Assembly (NCBI GenBank): GCA_029204225.1
Contig: CM055113.1
Span: forward strand, 30,383,524 to 30,447,523
Reading direction: 5' to 3'
DNA: 64,000 bases
Source of the DNA: Diphasiastrum complanatum
Taxonomy: Eukaryota > Streptophyta > Lycopodiopsida > Lycopodiales > Lycopodiaceae
Position numbers and translations under genes: made by a program. This document shows positions 23,641 through 32,980 of this stretch, in pieces. Numbering within the stretch: the first letter of the stretch is position 1; the number at the start of each line of letters is the position of its first letter. The notes beneath the pieces were generated by a model. It saw only the letters and a list, made by a program, of their open reading frames with translations, searched no databases and was not told the origin of the DNA.

Positions 23641-23842
23641 GTTGTAAAGCTACCTTTACAAGCTTTACTTCTGGCGCCATCGGCGCCAGCTATGTCCCCG
23701 GCGCCAGCAGCGCCCCTGCTGCTCCCGGCGCCACTGTGACCAGAATCCAGCCGGCGCCAAGTCCCTATGGCTGAAAATCTTTGATCAGTTCTAGCGGAGT
23801 CCAGAGAGCTCAGATCGATGTGCAATCACCTCACACGATCTA
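23641..23842 (-). repeat. Inverted copy of the Gly/Ala-coding segment of element C
   Basis: On the minus strand this segment matches 38060-38275 (+). Translated, both give SLD..RTDQRFS.IG.WRRLDSGHSG, then a Gly/Ala-rich run from repeated GGCGCC, then SKACKGSF. It is probably a fragment of another copy of the element C family. Confidence 0.78.
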
Positions 23843-24340
23843 GGCATGATTAAAGGAAGCCTGGGGATCAATAAAATCTAGAGAGAGAAAATGACTTTCT
23901 AGAAAGAGAAAATCTTAGAGAGAGAAAAAACGTGCTTTACCAGCTTGGGTAGAGTGCTTGGTATGAGGGGGGGGGGGGAACACCAATACTATAGGGGAGT
24001 GCGGGTTGCGACTCAGGGCGAGCTCCAACCAAGTCTCAGTCTCCCTTGCTGGAATGTTGTCATGGCTCTCGCCTTGGCATGCTAGCGCCCCGGAGACTAG
24101 GGTCGGTCACACACTTGAAATGTAACCTTCTCAGATTTATCAATAAAGTGGGGTTTTCCTCAAACTGACTCTGATTACCTTCTGGGTTTCAGTGTTCGGT
24201 AAAAGCGCCAGTTGTAAGGCCGCTTCCAAATTTTTAAGTTGGCACATAGCTGAGGGTCGTATCTCGGGACGCCAGCGGTATACCGTCGAGACCATTCGGT
24301 CCGTGGTGCCAGCGGTATGCTGTCGGGACCATTTGGTCTA
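23843..24340. other. GC-richer intergenic sequence, possible LTR debris
   Basis: The stretch holds a G run (about 23970-23981) and an AATAAA within TTTATCAATAAAGTGGGG near 24140. A retroelement LTR is possible but no paired copy is present. Confidence 0.35.
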
Positions 24341-24800
24341 GGAACTGGTTGTTTCCATATCTGTCGCGGCTTGTGGTTCTGAGTGTTCCTTGCATGAACG
24401 TGAATGGGTTAAGCTCTTGGGGAACGGGCTCTATCCTGTTGGCTGAGTTGGATGGCTTGCTTGGGTGGAAGTTACCTGTTTATGGCTGTCCAGTCTGGCG
24501 TGGCGCCAGGTTGGCTTCCAGCGCTCGTGGCGAAGCTTTCAGTTGGTTAAGTCTGATGTAAGTCAGACCGCTTGCTTGGAATGGATGTTACTCGTTTGTA
24601 ACGAAGCTTCGAGTTGGTTAAGTTTGATGTATGTCGGGCGGCTTGCCTGGAGGGAAGTCACCCACATCGGGACCCCCGATCTGGCATGGCGCCAGGTTGG
24701 ATCTCAATGTTGGTTTTCAGGAACTTCAAGTTGGTTAAGTCTGATCGTTGTTGGCGAGTTGGCTGCTTGTATGTAAAGTGGGGTTGGATGGCAAGAGTTG
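24340..24800. repeat. Imperfect tandem repeats, GC-rich
   Basis: The phrases GGCGCCAGGTTGG (two copies, about 24500 and 24690) and AGTTGGTTAAGT[TC]TGAT (three copies, about 24543, 24613 and 24730) recur in the same order at unequal spacing. This is an old, diverged tandem array. Confidence 0.6.
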
Positions 24801-25436
24801 AAGGCTGGGAAGCTAAGTCGTGGTTCCCGGCTCCCTTTGGGATGCCTGCGCTACAGAAATCCATTGTTACACATAAAATACATAATCAACAACTTAGACT
24901 TCCACTCATGCAAAAAAGCGTAGAGTACATGTAGCATTTGGATATGGCAATACAATGTTACACATTTGCAATTATGTGAGGACTTGGGACATCCTCGAAA
25001 ATGTTTCTCAAACATGTGTCCATGAGGGACTCCTCGCTACTTATGTTGTGAGGTGTTTCGGAAATAATAATAATAAACATAACAGTAAATTAATTTACCA
25101 TCATTTTGGAAAAGGCTGCCTGGCAATATAAAAAGGCAGACTGGTTTTAGAAAAAAAAAAGCCTACTAAAAATTAGTCAATGTGTATTAAACCTACCGAT
25201 TTTTTTGAGAAAAGAAGGATTTGGAATTTAAAATGCCCCTTCAACTTATGAAAATGGGCTGATTCACTTTAGGAATAGCAGGCTCTTGGCATATCTGTTG
25301 AAAATGAGTAACCCGAAAAGTGTATTGTTGCAATAAGTGCAGACAAAGCAGTTCTTCCTTATCATCAACACTGGCATCCCCGCAGCCGATTCTCATGAAT
25401 TAGCGGACAATCAGCCCAACAAAAGAGGTTGTCTGC

Positions 25437-25655
25437 TTTGCGTGTTTCGCATTAATTCGGAAACAATACTAATGAATCACCTGAATCACCAAAAACAGAA
25501 GTTTATAGTATTATTCTCGTGGACTGAACATGGCCTCAGTTAGACAAACTTTGCGTGTTTTGCATTAATGCGGAAACAACACTAATGAACAAAAACATAA
25601 GTTTATAATACTATTCTCGTGAACTAAAGCATGGGCCTCAGTCAGGCCTAGACCT
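25437..25655. repeat. Tandem duplication, ~110-bp unit
   Basis: Two direct copies (about 25437-25546 and 25548-25655) share TTTGCGTGTTT, GCATTAAT.CGGAAACAA, CTAATGAA and CTATTCTCGTG, and end in GGCCTCAGT. Substitutions and a small deletion separate them. Confidence 0.8.
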
Positions 25656-25962
25656 TGTTTTATTAGGATTAGACACCCTATGTTTTTGGGAACAAAGGTA
25701 TTGCCTACTTCTAATGCAACGAAAAGTATGATGGATTGGAATTATAGTGGCAACATTGGTCTATCTAGTGCCAAAATTCTCAGTTCTTTAAAACCTGATT
25801 GTATAGTAGCTAGTCTAGTTTATCTACTATGTAATTCTTGCCATTCTTCAATGCGAATCTATTCATGATGTTGTAAAGATTGAAACACATAAAGATGTAC
25901 CTGAACCTATGCCCTGACGAAAATCATAGCTGTCATTACAATTCTTTGTTAATCAGAGGAAC

Positions 25963-26690
25963 ATGACTGGCTGTAAGCTGAAGTGCCACAGCTTTGGAAT
26001 AGTTACGCTCTGTAGATCGAATAGTTCCTGCCGCAAAACCAAACATGCTTGCATTCTACACAGACCGCCCAGCAGTAGTGGATGCAGTGCGGGTGCCATG
26101 GCCAATGGAATTGACTATAACCTACCATCTGTAAATTGCTCTTCACACATGAACAGGTTCTTGATCAAACCTAGATTTGGGAAGCGTTTTGAGCACGGCT
26201 TGCCCAAAAAACCTCTCGTATCCCCTGAAAATTCGATAATTTCTAGGATCATACATTTTTCGGGATCATTGACAGAGAGGCCATGTCTTTCAAGACGCTG
26301 TCACTTAATGGGAGCTTGGAGATCGTTCTCAAACTTCTCCTTTCCTGGTGTTGCTCCAAAGCGTCCTAGGATAAGTCACTTTTTTCTGTACGTTGATGGC
26401 CATCATCAGTAAAACTATCAGAATTTTTTTGAGAAGGTGAAACAGAAGACTTTCTTAAAGAAATGAAGGACGCTCCAGTGGATCCTCAGCAGGAGGCCTT
26501 AAGGTCTTTGAAAAAGGACCCTTCAGCAGCGTCCAGAAGGAAGCCTTATCAAAATTTAGCTATCTTCCCGATTGGACATGCTTACGGATTCATCCTCACA
26601 AAATCTGGACGATGCAGCCTGCCCGCTTTCTTGCAACCCAACCGCATCCAAGCAAAACCAGAATCAGGCCGATTTAGATCCCGCTGAACT
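25963..26690 (+). pseudogene. Possible unrecognised plant gene fragment(s)
   Basis: An open stretch at 25963-26412 (149 codons) is followed by frames that read protein-like after shifts: FLKEMKDAPVDPQQEALRSL from about 26448, and MLTDSSSQNLDDAACPL near 26578-26630. Composition resembles a coding exon more than the surrounding AT-rich DNA, and the piece sits beside three recognisable gene fragments. I do not recognise the protein and assign no function. It may be spurious. Confidence 0.35.
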
Positions 26691-26979
26691 TGTCCTTTCC
26701 GCCTCCCTCCTCCAAAGCTATGAACACTGAAACATAGATTGAGTTATCCTCGACATTTCTGCCATCCAAATAGAAGTACTTTTGCCCATTAATATCCGCC
26801 AACCGAGAATGTATACTTCCCTACTCCCATACCCTTAGCAAGAGAGTAGCCATTTATGGTAAACTGAAGAGAACCGTTAACTGTTTCTGGGACACAGCGT
26901 GATCTAGAGGGGTTACCAATGCTTCTTGCCACTCCTGTACCATTGCCACTCCTGTACCAGAAGCCTCCTGCGAGGCCAT
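26690..26979 (-). pseudogene. 5' fragment of a BTB/POZ-MATH (BPM-type) gene, broken
   Basis: Minus-strand frames give the N-terminus and MATH domain of plant BPM proteins, which are substrate adaptors of CUL3 ubiquitin ligases: MASQEASGTGVA, then CVPETVNGSLQFTINGYS and LAKGMGVGKY, then after a shift YFYLDGRNVEDNS and YVSVFIALEEGG. Three defects are visible: a 17-bp tandem duplication (26926-26959) shifts the frame near the start, four residues normally found after GKY are missing, and a further shift follows VGGY. The rest of MATH and the whole BTB domain are absent. It lies on the same strand as, and just downstream of, the 6PGDH fragment. It is non-functional as a BPM protein. Confidence 0.82.
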
Positions 26980-27012
26980 AGATATGCGTGCCACTTGTTT
27001 TGTGCCAATACA

Positions 27013-27068
27013 ATCTTAACCAAGATCCCCTTCCATGGCCATCTTAACCAAGATCCCCTTCCATGGCC
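27013..27068. repeat. Perfect 28-bp tandem duplication
   Basis: ATCTTAACCAAGATCCCC plus ten more bases is repeated exactly, between the BPM and 6PGDH fragments. With the 17-bp duplication nearby it suggests repair-type duplication in this cluster. Confidence 0.95.
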
Positions 27069-27104
27069 ATCACAATGGAGACCTTCAGATTTCAAATCTT
27101 GCTG

Positions 27105-27250
27105 CATGATCTACGTCATTCATCAACCCTGTTGCTGTTCGATTGTAGACAGAGATGGGGAATCTCTTCTCAGCGATGTTGAGGCCTAGGTTTTGGCCCA
27201 TCATGGCCAGCCCCGCCAGCCCTATCCTCGACAACGCAGCTCCCTTCACG
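27105..27250 (-). pseudogene. N-terminal fragment of 6-phosphogluconate dehydrogenase
   Basis: The minus strand encodes ALSRIGLAGLAMMGQNL and then NIAEKRFPISVYNRT. This is the start of plant 6PGDH, including the Rossmann GLAxMG NADP-binding loop; the enzyme oxidises 6-phosphogluconate in the pentose phosphate pathway. Only about 45 residues remain, then the frame leaves the family. The usual enzyme is ~480-490 residues, so this is a fragment. It is followed on the same strand by the BPM fragment, giving a chimeric arrangement. Confidence 0.85.
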
Positions 27251-27461
27251 ATTGCCTCTGCCTCTCGCGGATCGCTCAGCTCCTGCGACGAATGGCAATC
27301 GATCTCGCGAGTGCAAACAATCGGTCCGAAAGGTCTTGGCAACCACCTTCCAATAATCTGCCAGACGATCTGCCCATCCCAACGATTTTCATGCACCCAT
27401 ACACATGCACAAAACTGTACATAAGTTTAAATATCTATATAAATAGATGTATATGTATACA

Positions 27462-27468
27462 TGTATAG

Positions 27469-27500
<32 letters not shown>
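27462..27500. repeat. (TA)n microsatellite
   Basis: A TATATA run of about 18 units with one interruption (TATACATATA). Confidence 0.9.
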
Positions 27501-27616
27501 TAGTATAAATCTATTTTAGAGAGAGAGTTTGTGTTTTGCCGGAAAATGTCACGTTGTGCCGCCTAAAAGGTCACGTTGTGCCCACAAAAAACGTCACTCA
27601 TTTGCAAAGAAAAGAG

Positions 27617-27721
27617 CTAAAACACGGTTTGAAAAAAAATGATAACAAAACAACATACAAGCCTTTTTTTTTTTTGACACACACAAATTTCAAATCCCCC
27701 CCCCCCCCCCCCCCCCGCACG

Positions 27722-27758
<37 letters not shown>

Positions 27759-27765
27759 TCTCTAT
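27617..27765 (-). repeat. Dispersed repeat with compound (GA)n-(G)n tract, copy 2 (opposite strand)
   Basis: On the minus strand a GA tract (27721-27764) runs into a G run of about 21 bases (27696-27716), then GAAATTTGTGTGTGTC, an A run and GGCTTGTAT. The order is the same as at 23455-23600 on the plus strand. Confidence 0.75.
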
Positions 27766-27889
27766 TGATGCCCTCCATGGATGCATTGCGTCCTCCTCTC
27801 TCCATCGCTCTCCTCTCTCCATCACTGATGCGCCCTCCTCTCTCCATCACCCTCCTCTCACCTTCGCTCTTGTGCCCTCCTCTCCCCAT

Positions 27890-28297
27890 CTGCAAAAATA
27901 GTTCATCATCCTCTCAACCGACCCCTGATTTCGAGTTTAATATGTTTGTCGTTGAGCCTGGAGTAGGTGAATCTATTGTCTCTCCAGCGAATGAGCTATT
28001 TCTCAAAGGACAGCTTCTTCCCCTCCATCTTCCTCCAAGACTCCAGACAGAATCTATCTTGCATAGATGAAGAGTACCTGCACCTGAAGCACAAAGGCTC
28101 TGATTGCAGCTTTTGCAGTCCAGATATGTTCCCCCGATTTGTTATAGCGGGATTCTCGAAGCTCAAGTCTTGGTTCTCAGTTTAGTAGCTTCTTGGATTC
28201 TGGAGATAAAGATTTTGTTGATAGCAGCTGCAGAGACTCTAATGGCAGTTTACAAGACTCTTATATTAGTAGTAAAGATCTACCACAGTAAAAACAA
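27890..28297 (+). pseudogene. Fragment of a membrane-associated kinase regulator (MAKR)-like gene
   Basis: The plus strand encodes PDFEFNMFV, then the family hallmark ANELFLKGQLLPLHLPPRL. After frame changes it reads GFSKLKSWFS and a Ser/Asp-rich tail, SSCRDSNGSLQDSYISSKD. MAKR/BKI1-like proteins have this order: FEF block, [P/A][A/N]ELF.KGQLLPL block, basic region, Ser-rich stretch. They are plasma-membrane-associated regulators of receptor kinases. The start and C-terminus are missing and at least one shift (about 28070) breaks the frame. Assignment is from memory of the motif, without a search. Confidence 0.68.
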
Positions 28298-28624
28298 TTG
28301 TCAGCGCACTACACAGAGAAAGCATGTGAAGAGGGTATGGCAACATGTGAAGGGGCAGTTCGGAATACACGAAGAAATGATCAAGGTCAGCTCAAACCTC
28401 ATGCACCTCTGGCTTTCCTTTTTCTCCACAATCTGTTTACAGAATTCATATATACGTATACAGAATTCATTACCCATTGGATGACAATAGGTCTTCTAGA
28501 CAGACACCAGACTGTCACAGACACAAAAAAAACCCAGGTGAATATGGTCTGGCTACCTCAACAGCCTCACAATCTGAATTGTGGGACAGAAGACTTGGTC
28601 ACTGAAACTATGGAAGCTTAAGAT

Positions 28625-30185
28625 TGATGGCGAAGTTGAAGATGGTAACAAGATTACCAGCACAACAGGATGATCATCACGCCATATGTGAAGGATCTGT
28701 TATGGGAAAGCATCATAGGGAAACATTCAAGAAAGGTGAGCTGCAAAAGCTAAGAAACCGCTGGAACTTATTCACAGCGACCTGTGTGGCCCAATGGAGA
28801 CCATGTCGATGGGGAAAGCCTATTATTATATGACTTTCATAGATGGTTACTCTAGGAGGACATGGATTTATTTCTTGAAGAAGAAATCTGACGCTTTTGC
28901 TCACTTCAAGAAGTTTAAGGCTCTAGTAGAGAACCAACTGGATGCACGCATCAAGGTGCTAAGATCAGATAGAGGGGGCAAATACAAATCTGATGATTTT
29001 GAGGACTTTTGCAAGGAACATGGGATCAAAAGACAATTCACACAATCACACACGTCGCACAGTATTGGTGTAGCTGAAAGGAAAAACAAAACTATTATGG
29101 AGAGTGCATGCTCCATGATGAAACAAATGGGCTTAACCAATTCTCTTTGGTTGGAAGCGTGCAGTGGGGCTACGTTCTTGCAAAACAGAAGTCCTATAGT
29201 TGCGTTTCCACATGTGACTCCCGAAGAGGCATTCACATGAATGAAGCCAAAAATCGACAAGTTTCGTGTCTTTGGATGTAGGGCCTATGTACATGTGCCA
29301 AAGGAGGAGCGAAGCAAACTTGATGCCAAAGAGATCAAGTGTATCTTTGTCGGTTATGATGAGAGGACGAAAGCATATAGGTGTCTTGATCCTGTAATGA
29401 ACAAGATTCATATAAGCAAAGATGTAATCTTTGATGGGATGCATAGGTATGAAGATAAAGACCATGTAGGTGATGAAAGCATCAATAGAGTTCCCACAAT
29501 TTTGGAAGAAGAAGACGAAGAACACGCTCCAAAGGATGATGCACATGAAGACGAAGGTTGAGAGGGTGAGTATGAGAGGACACCACCTATCCAAGAGCCT
29601 AGGGGAAGGTACTTGTCGATAGGAGAAACCGATTGGAAGTAAGAGACATTACTTGGACACTTCTTGGGACACATACTCTCCACGAAGTGTATCACCTGAG
29701 TCCAAAATACCAAAATGGTACGAAAAGATCATGAAAGACGCAAAGCTAAATCAACCAAGATCTAACACACAAGGAGAAGTGAGAAGATCAACGCGGGAAA
29801 GGAAGTCTCCTGATCGCAATCATGTGAACTATGCCCTAATGAGTGACATTTTAGTTTGGTCTACAAAAGACAAAGTACTTTACCTAAGTTGCAAGGCTAT
29901 GTTGACGTTGATTGGGCAAGAAATGTAGATGATAGAAAGTCAACAACAGACTATGCTTTTAATTTTGGTAGCGGTTGTTTCTCTTGGTCTAGCAAGAAGC
30001 AGAATGACTGGCACGAAGCGAGTACATCCTATTGTTATTTTCTGTGATTGCCTAAGTGGAATACAGTTGGCTAGGAATTCTGTCTTTCACGTGAGAACGA
30101 AACATATTGAAGTGAAATATCACTTTGTGCTTGAAAAGCTTGTCGGAAAGTGGTGTGCAGAAGATAGGTCTAGCTCAAAAAGAAA
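28625..30185 (+). mobile_element. Copia remnant, Tnt1-like, RT deleted, no LTRs
   Basis: The fragment begins in the gag-pre-integrase region (VMGKHHRETFKKGE), continues through the integrase core and C-terminal region, then jumps from the start of RT to RNase H (VDVDWA.., KSTTDYAFNFGSG) and stops after IEVKYHFVLEKLV. Nearly all RT is missing. No LTR, PBS or PPT was found, so this is a dead fragment, possibly older than element C beside it. Confidence 0.88.
28794..29561 (+). pseudogene. Copia integrase of the 28.6-30.2 kb remnant, interrupted by one stop
   Basis: One frame covers the integrase catalytic core: TFIDGYSRRTWIYFLKK, then LRSDRGGKYKS (second Asp), then GVAERKNKTIMES (Glu). The C-terminal domain follows (FGCRAYVHVPKEERSKLDAK, FVGYDERTKAYR). 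It is interrupted by TGA at 29238-29240, after AFT, with the same frame resuming at once. A CGA-to-TGA transition at a methylated CpG is a simple explanation. Upstream, near 28770, a shift separates it from the zinc-binding region. Confidence 0.85.
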
Positions 30186-30315
30186 CGAATGAAAATAATT
30201 TGAGTGTCTAGAAAGAAAACTTTTCATGCATGGCGGAATAAACTATCTTCGTCTTTCCAATGCATGACTATGCCTATCAATTTTAAACAAAACAATAGTG
30301 ATAGAAATCATGTTT

Positions 30316-30710
30316 TGTTAGCCGATATTTCTACATGGAAAATCGAACTAATATTGAAGTTTAAGTTTGCAAAATTGGAAAAACCTGTAAGCCGAATTTA
30401 ATGGGGAAAGAGACATTAGCAAGATCCTAATGCGAATTAGTGATTAGAAGTTTTACGGAACCGTAACCCTAGAAAGCTAGTGAATCATTGCACCAAAATT
30501 GACAGCACCCCCTCCTTGCAACCATATCTCTGAGAGCCTGGAAAACCCTCATCGGTTGGGGAGCACGGGGCAATAGAGAAGGCCATCAGGGTTGGAAGTG
30601 GAAAATCCTCTATTGCTCACGTAGGGCCGAACCGCCATTAGAGGTGGGGCCCCTTGACCATTTTAGGACGTTTTTGCTGGACCAACCCCCCTTCAAAATA
30701 GGCCCTAACA
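30316..30710 (+). repeat. Left LTR of element C
   Basis: 395 bp from TGTTAGCC to CCCTAACA, giving TGTTAG/CTAACA inverted ends. It matches the right LTR in two blocks: 30316-30388 with 38426-38490, and 30388-30700 with 40988-41308. Confidence 0.75.
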
Positions 30711-30728
30711 TTGGTGCGTCTGTCAGGA
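30711..30728 (+). other. Primer-site-like sequence of element C
   Basis: TTGGTGCGTCTGTCAGGA directly follows the LTR. Many plant Gypsy elements have a similar TTGGCGCCGTCTGTGGGA-type site. A second version, ending CTGCCGGGAGC, lies near 36867. Confidence 0.5.
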
Positions 30729-30737
30729 GGAATTTGA

Positions 30738-31385
30738 TGTGAAAGATTTCAGATCCTTAAGATCCAATCTACTTGAATGATCTTTGGTTAGAAAGAGAAA
30801 TACACTACCAATTTTACCAATGTAGAAAAATCAGCATCTGCACACAATTTGAGATGCAAACACTAATAGAACTTGATCAAACTTGAATGAAATGATTATG
30901 TACTGTTGCTTTCCGTACAAAACCAGCAAGCTACTGTATTTCACATGTGTGGATCCAAAAATAACAAATATAGATCATTCTACACATAGAATTGCAAGCA
31001 ATCACCAAGATAGTGCACAATGGATAGTAGAACCCAAGAGAACCATGTATAAGCATGAAATGAGATAGAGAAGAGAGAAGATGTGTATCTCCACGAGTTA
31101 CATACTTTTATAGAGTTTCCAAACCCTATTTGGCCACTTGGCTTTCCCTCCAAAATGTAAACCCTACTATTTCTGGGTCTAGATTCAATGTACCCAAAGT
31201 TCAAATTTGAATCTACTCAAACTCGCATTCTATCTTTTCCACACTTTCAAAAAGTGTTTATTCAAATGAAATTTAGACTAATGAACTTTGAAAAGTCAAC
31301 CTCTAAGTCTAAAACAAGTTTTGGCCTCAATATGCCAAATATGAAAATATTGCAAAATGTGATGAAACTAGTTGAATCTTTCACA
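30738..31385 (-). repeat. 3' LTR of Copia element D
   Basis: 648 bp with ends TGTGAAAG/...TTTCACA, preceded on the plus strand by the TTTGA duplication. It pairs with 36110-36758. Confidence 0.95.
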
Positions 31386-31395
31386 CTCCCTCTTC
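31386..31395 (-). other. Polypurine tract of element D
   Basis: GAAGAGGGAG on the minus strand directly abuts the 3' LTR. Element G has the identical tract in the same position. Confidence 0.88.
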
Positions 31396-31990
31396 AACTA
31401 GTTTTAGCATAGACTTTGATAATACTCCAAGTGAAGTCCTATGCTTCATGAACAAGTCTTTTCCCAATGCTTTGGTGAAGATATCAGCTACACATTCCCT
31501 TGAAGACACATGTTGAAGCTCCACCTCCTTTGCAATGACTCGCTCCCTCACAAAGTGATATTGTATCTCAATATGCTTGCTCCTAGCATGAAAGATAGGA
31601 TTGGATGCCATTCTTTGGACTGATTGATTGTCACAAAAGATGATTGGGCTCTCTGAAGATCCTTGATCATCCTCTTGATCCAACAAGTGAAGATCCTTGA
31701 TCATCCTCTTGATCCATACCATCTCCTTTGTGTAATGTGTAAGAGCTTTGTACTCGGCCTCACTAGATGACAATGACATAGTGGCTTGTTACTTTGACAT
31801 CCATGATATAGCTCCATCACCTATGAAAATACAATAAGAACTAATGGATTTCTTATCCATTACATCTCCAGCATAGTCCGAATCTGAAAATCCAAAAAGA
31901 TTAGGTGATGATCCCTCATACAATATGCCAAAATCTCGAGTTCCAATGATGTACCTCAAAACTCGCTTTCCTAGCTTCCAATGCTCCTAG
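31396..31990 (-). pseudogene. Copia RNase H domain of element D
   Basis: The minus strand reads KRVLRYIIGTRDFGILYE, then FSDSDYAGDVMDKKSISSY, then a stop codon, then MSLSSSEAEYKAL (31779 downwards), and HARSKHIEIQYHFVRE near the end. These are the conserved Copia RNase H blocks in normal order. An in-frame TAA just above 31779 breaks it. Upstream it joins the non-pol module rather than RT, so even without the stop it would not belong to a normal polyprotein. Confidence 0.85.
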
Positions 31991-31994
31991 CATA

Positions 31995-32980
31995 GTTTTT
32001 GCCAATAGAACTTTGATCCATCATAATAATGATCTTCTTCCTGAGAATAGATCTCCTTTCAATGATCATGTAATGCTCAAAATAGAAACAACCATAATTG
32101 ATATAGAGAATAGTGTCCACTTGGGATGCTTCACTATTTCTTACATCAATTTTACATGTAAAAATGTGACTAGAACATGAAGAATCAAATAGAATGTAAA
32201 TGAAATGATTCCACCATGCTTCCGACTCTGAACTCTCTGGAAAAATACATCAAACAAACAATAAATGTGAGTGATCAAGTTTTGCTTGCATGTCTCCTCC
32301 TCCTTTGTCCTTTGTTGCCTTGTATCCACCATGATACTCCATGAATGAGCCTCCATCTTCATCTTGCCACAAGAAACCATCAAACCTTGGAAATCCATGA
32401 GTACGTGAGTACATAAATGATGCAAATCCAGCACCACATGACTCCATAAACCAAGTAGTTTGCACTAGTCCATCTTCAAGATCTACTTGACACAAGAAAA
32501 TGACCATGAATTCACCAAAAATTGACAATCTCCAAGTATTGGCACCAAGTAGCTCAACACTTGAGAACTTAGCCATGGATGAGTGACATAATGAACCTCC
32601 AATAGCTTCATTTCCATCAGCAAAATCAGCCAAGAATGCTAGTACAAATCCAACATCAAAACAATGCTCACCAATGTAGCTAGTTTTACCATATCTTGAC
32701 AAATTGCTCAAACATGAGATAGAACAAGTAAAGTAAACTTGAACAACACTTCCTTGCTGCTCCTTTGACCTTACTTGAGTCTTTAATATGCTGCAAAAAC
32801 AGATCCATAACACCCTTGCCAATTACCTCTTCTTTGATGCTCTTGACTAGCTCCAAATTGCCAACTTCCCTTTTGACTAGTTGAAGCGCTTTGAGATCAA
32901 CCTCTTGATCTTTAACTTGACCATCAAAGTCATTGAATAAACTTTGTTTTCTAGATCCATTACTTGATTTTACAGCAATC
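31995..32980 (-). other. Non-pol module of element D (in place of RT), shared with element G
   Basis: Between integrase and RNase H, where ~250 residues of RT are expected, lies ~985 bp with no RT motif. In pieces it matches the second part of element G's ORF: DQEVDL with LVKSIKEE, DLFLQ and GAARKC; then MESCGAGFASFMYSRTHG; then CKIDVRNSEAS, where about 33 nucleotides are identical to G (about 58871-58905). Several frames are needed here (open pieces 32686-33009, 32250-32822 and 32141-32437), so in D the module is broken or only partly coding. Its function is unknown. Confidence 0.75.

Noticed and set aside
25680-25868. 62-codon frame as a gene fragment
   Set aside because: No recognisable motif; it is short and typical of chance frames in this AT content.
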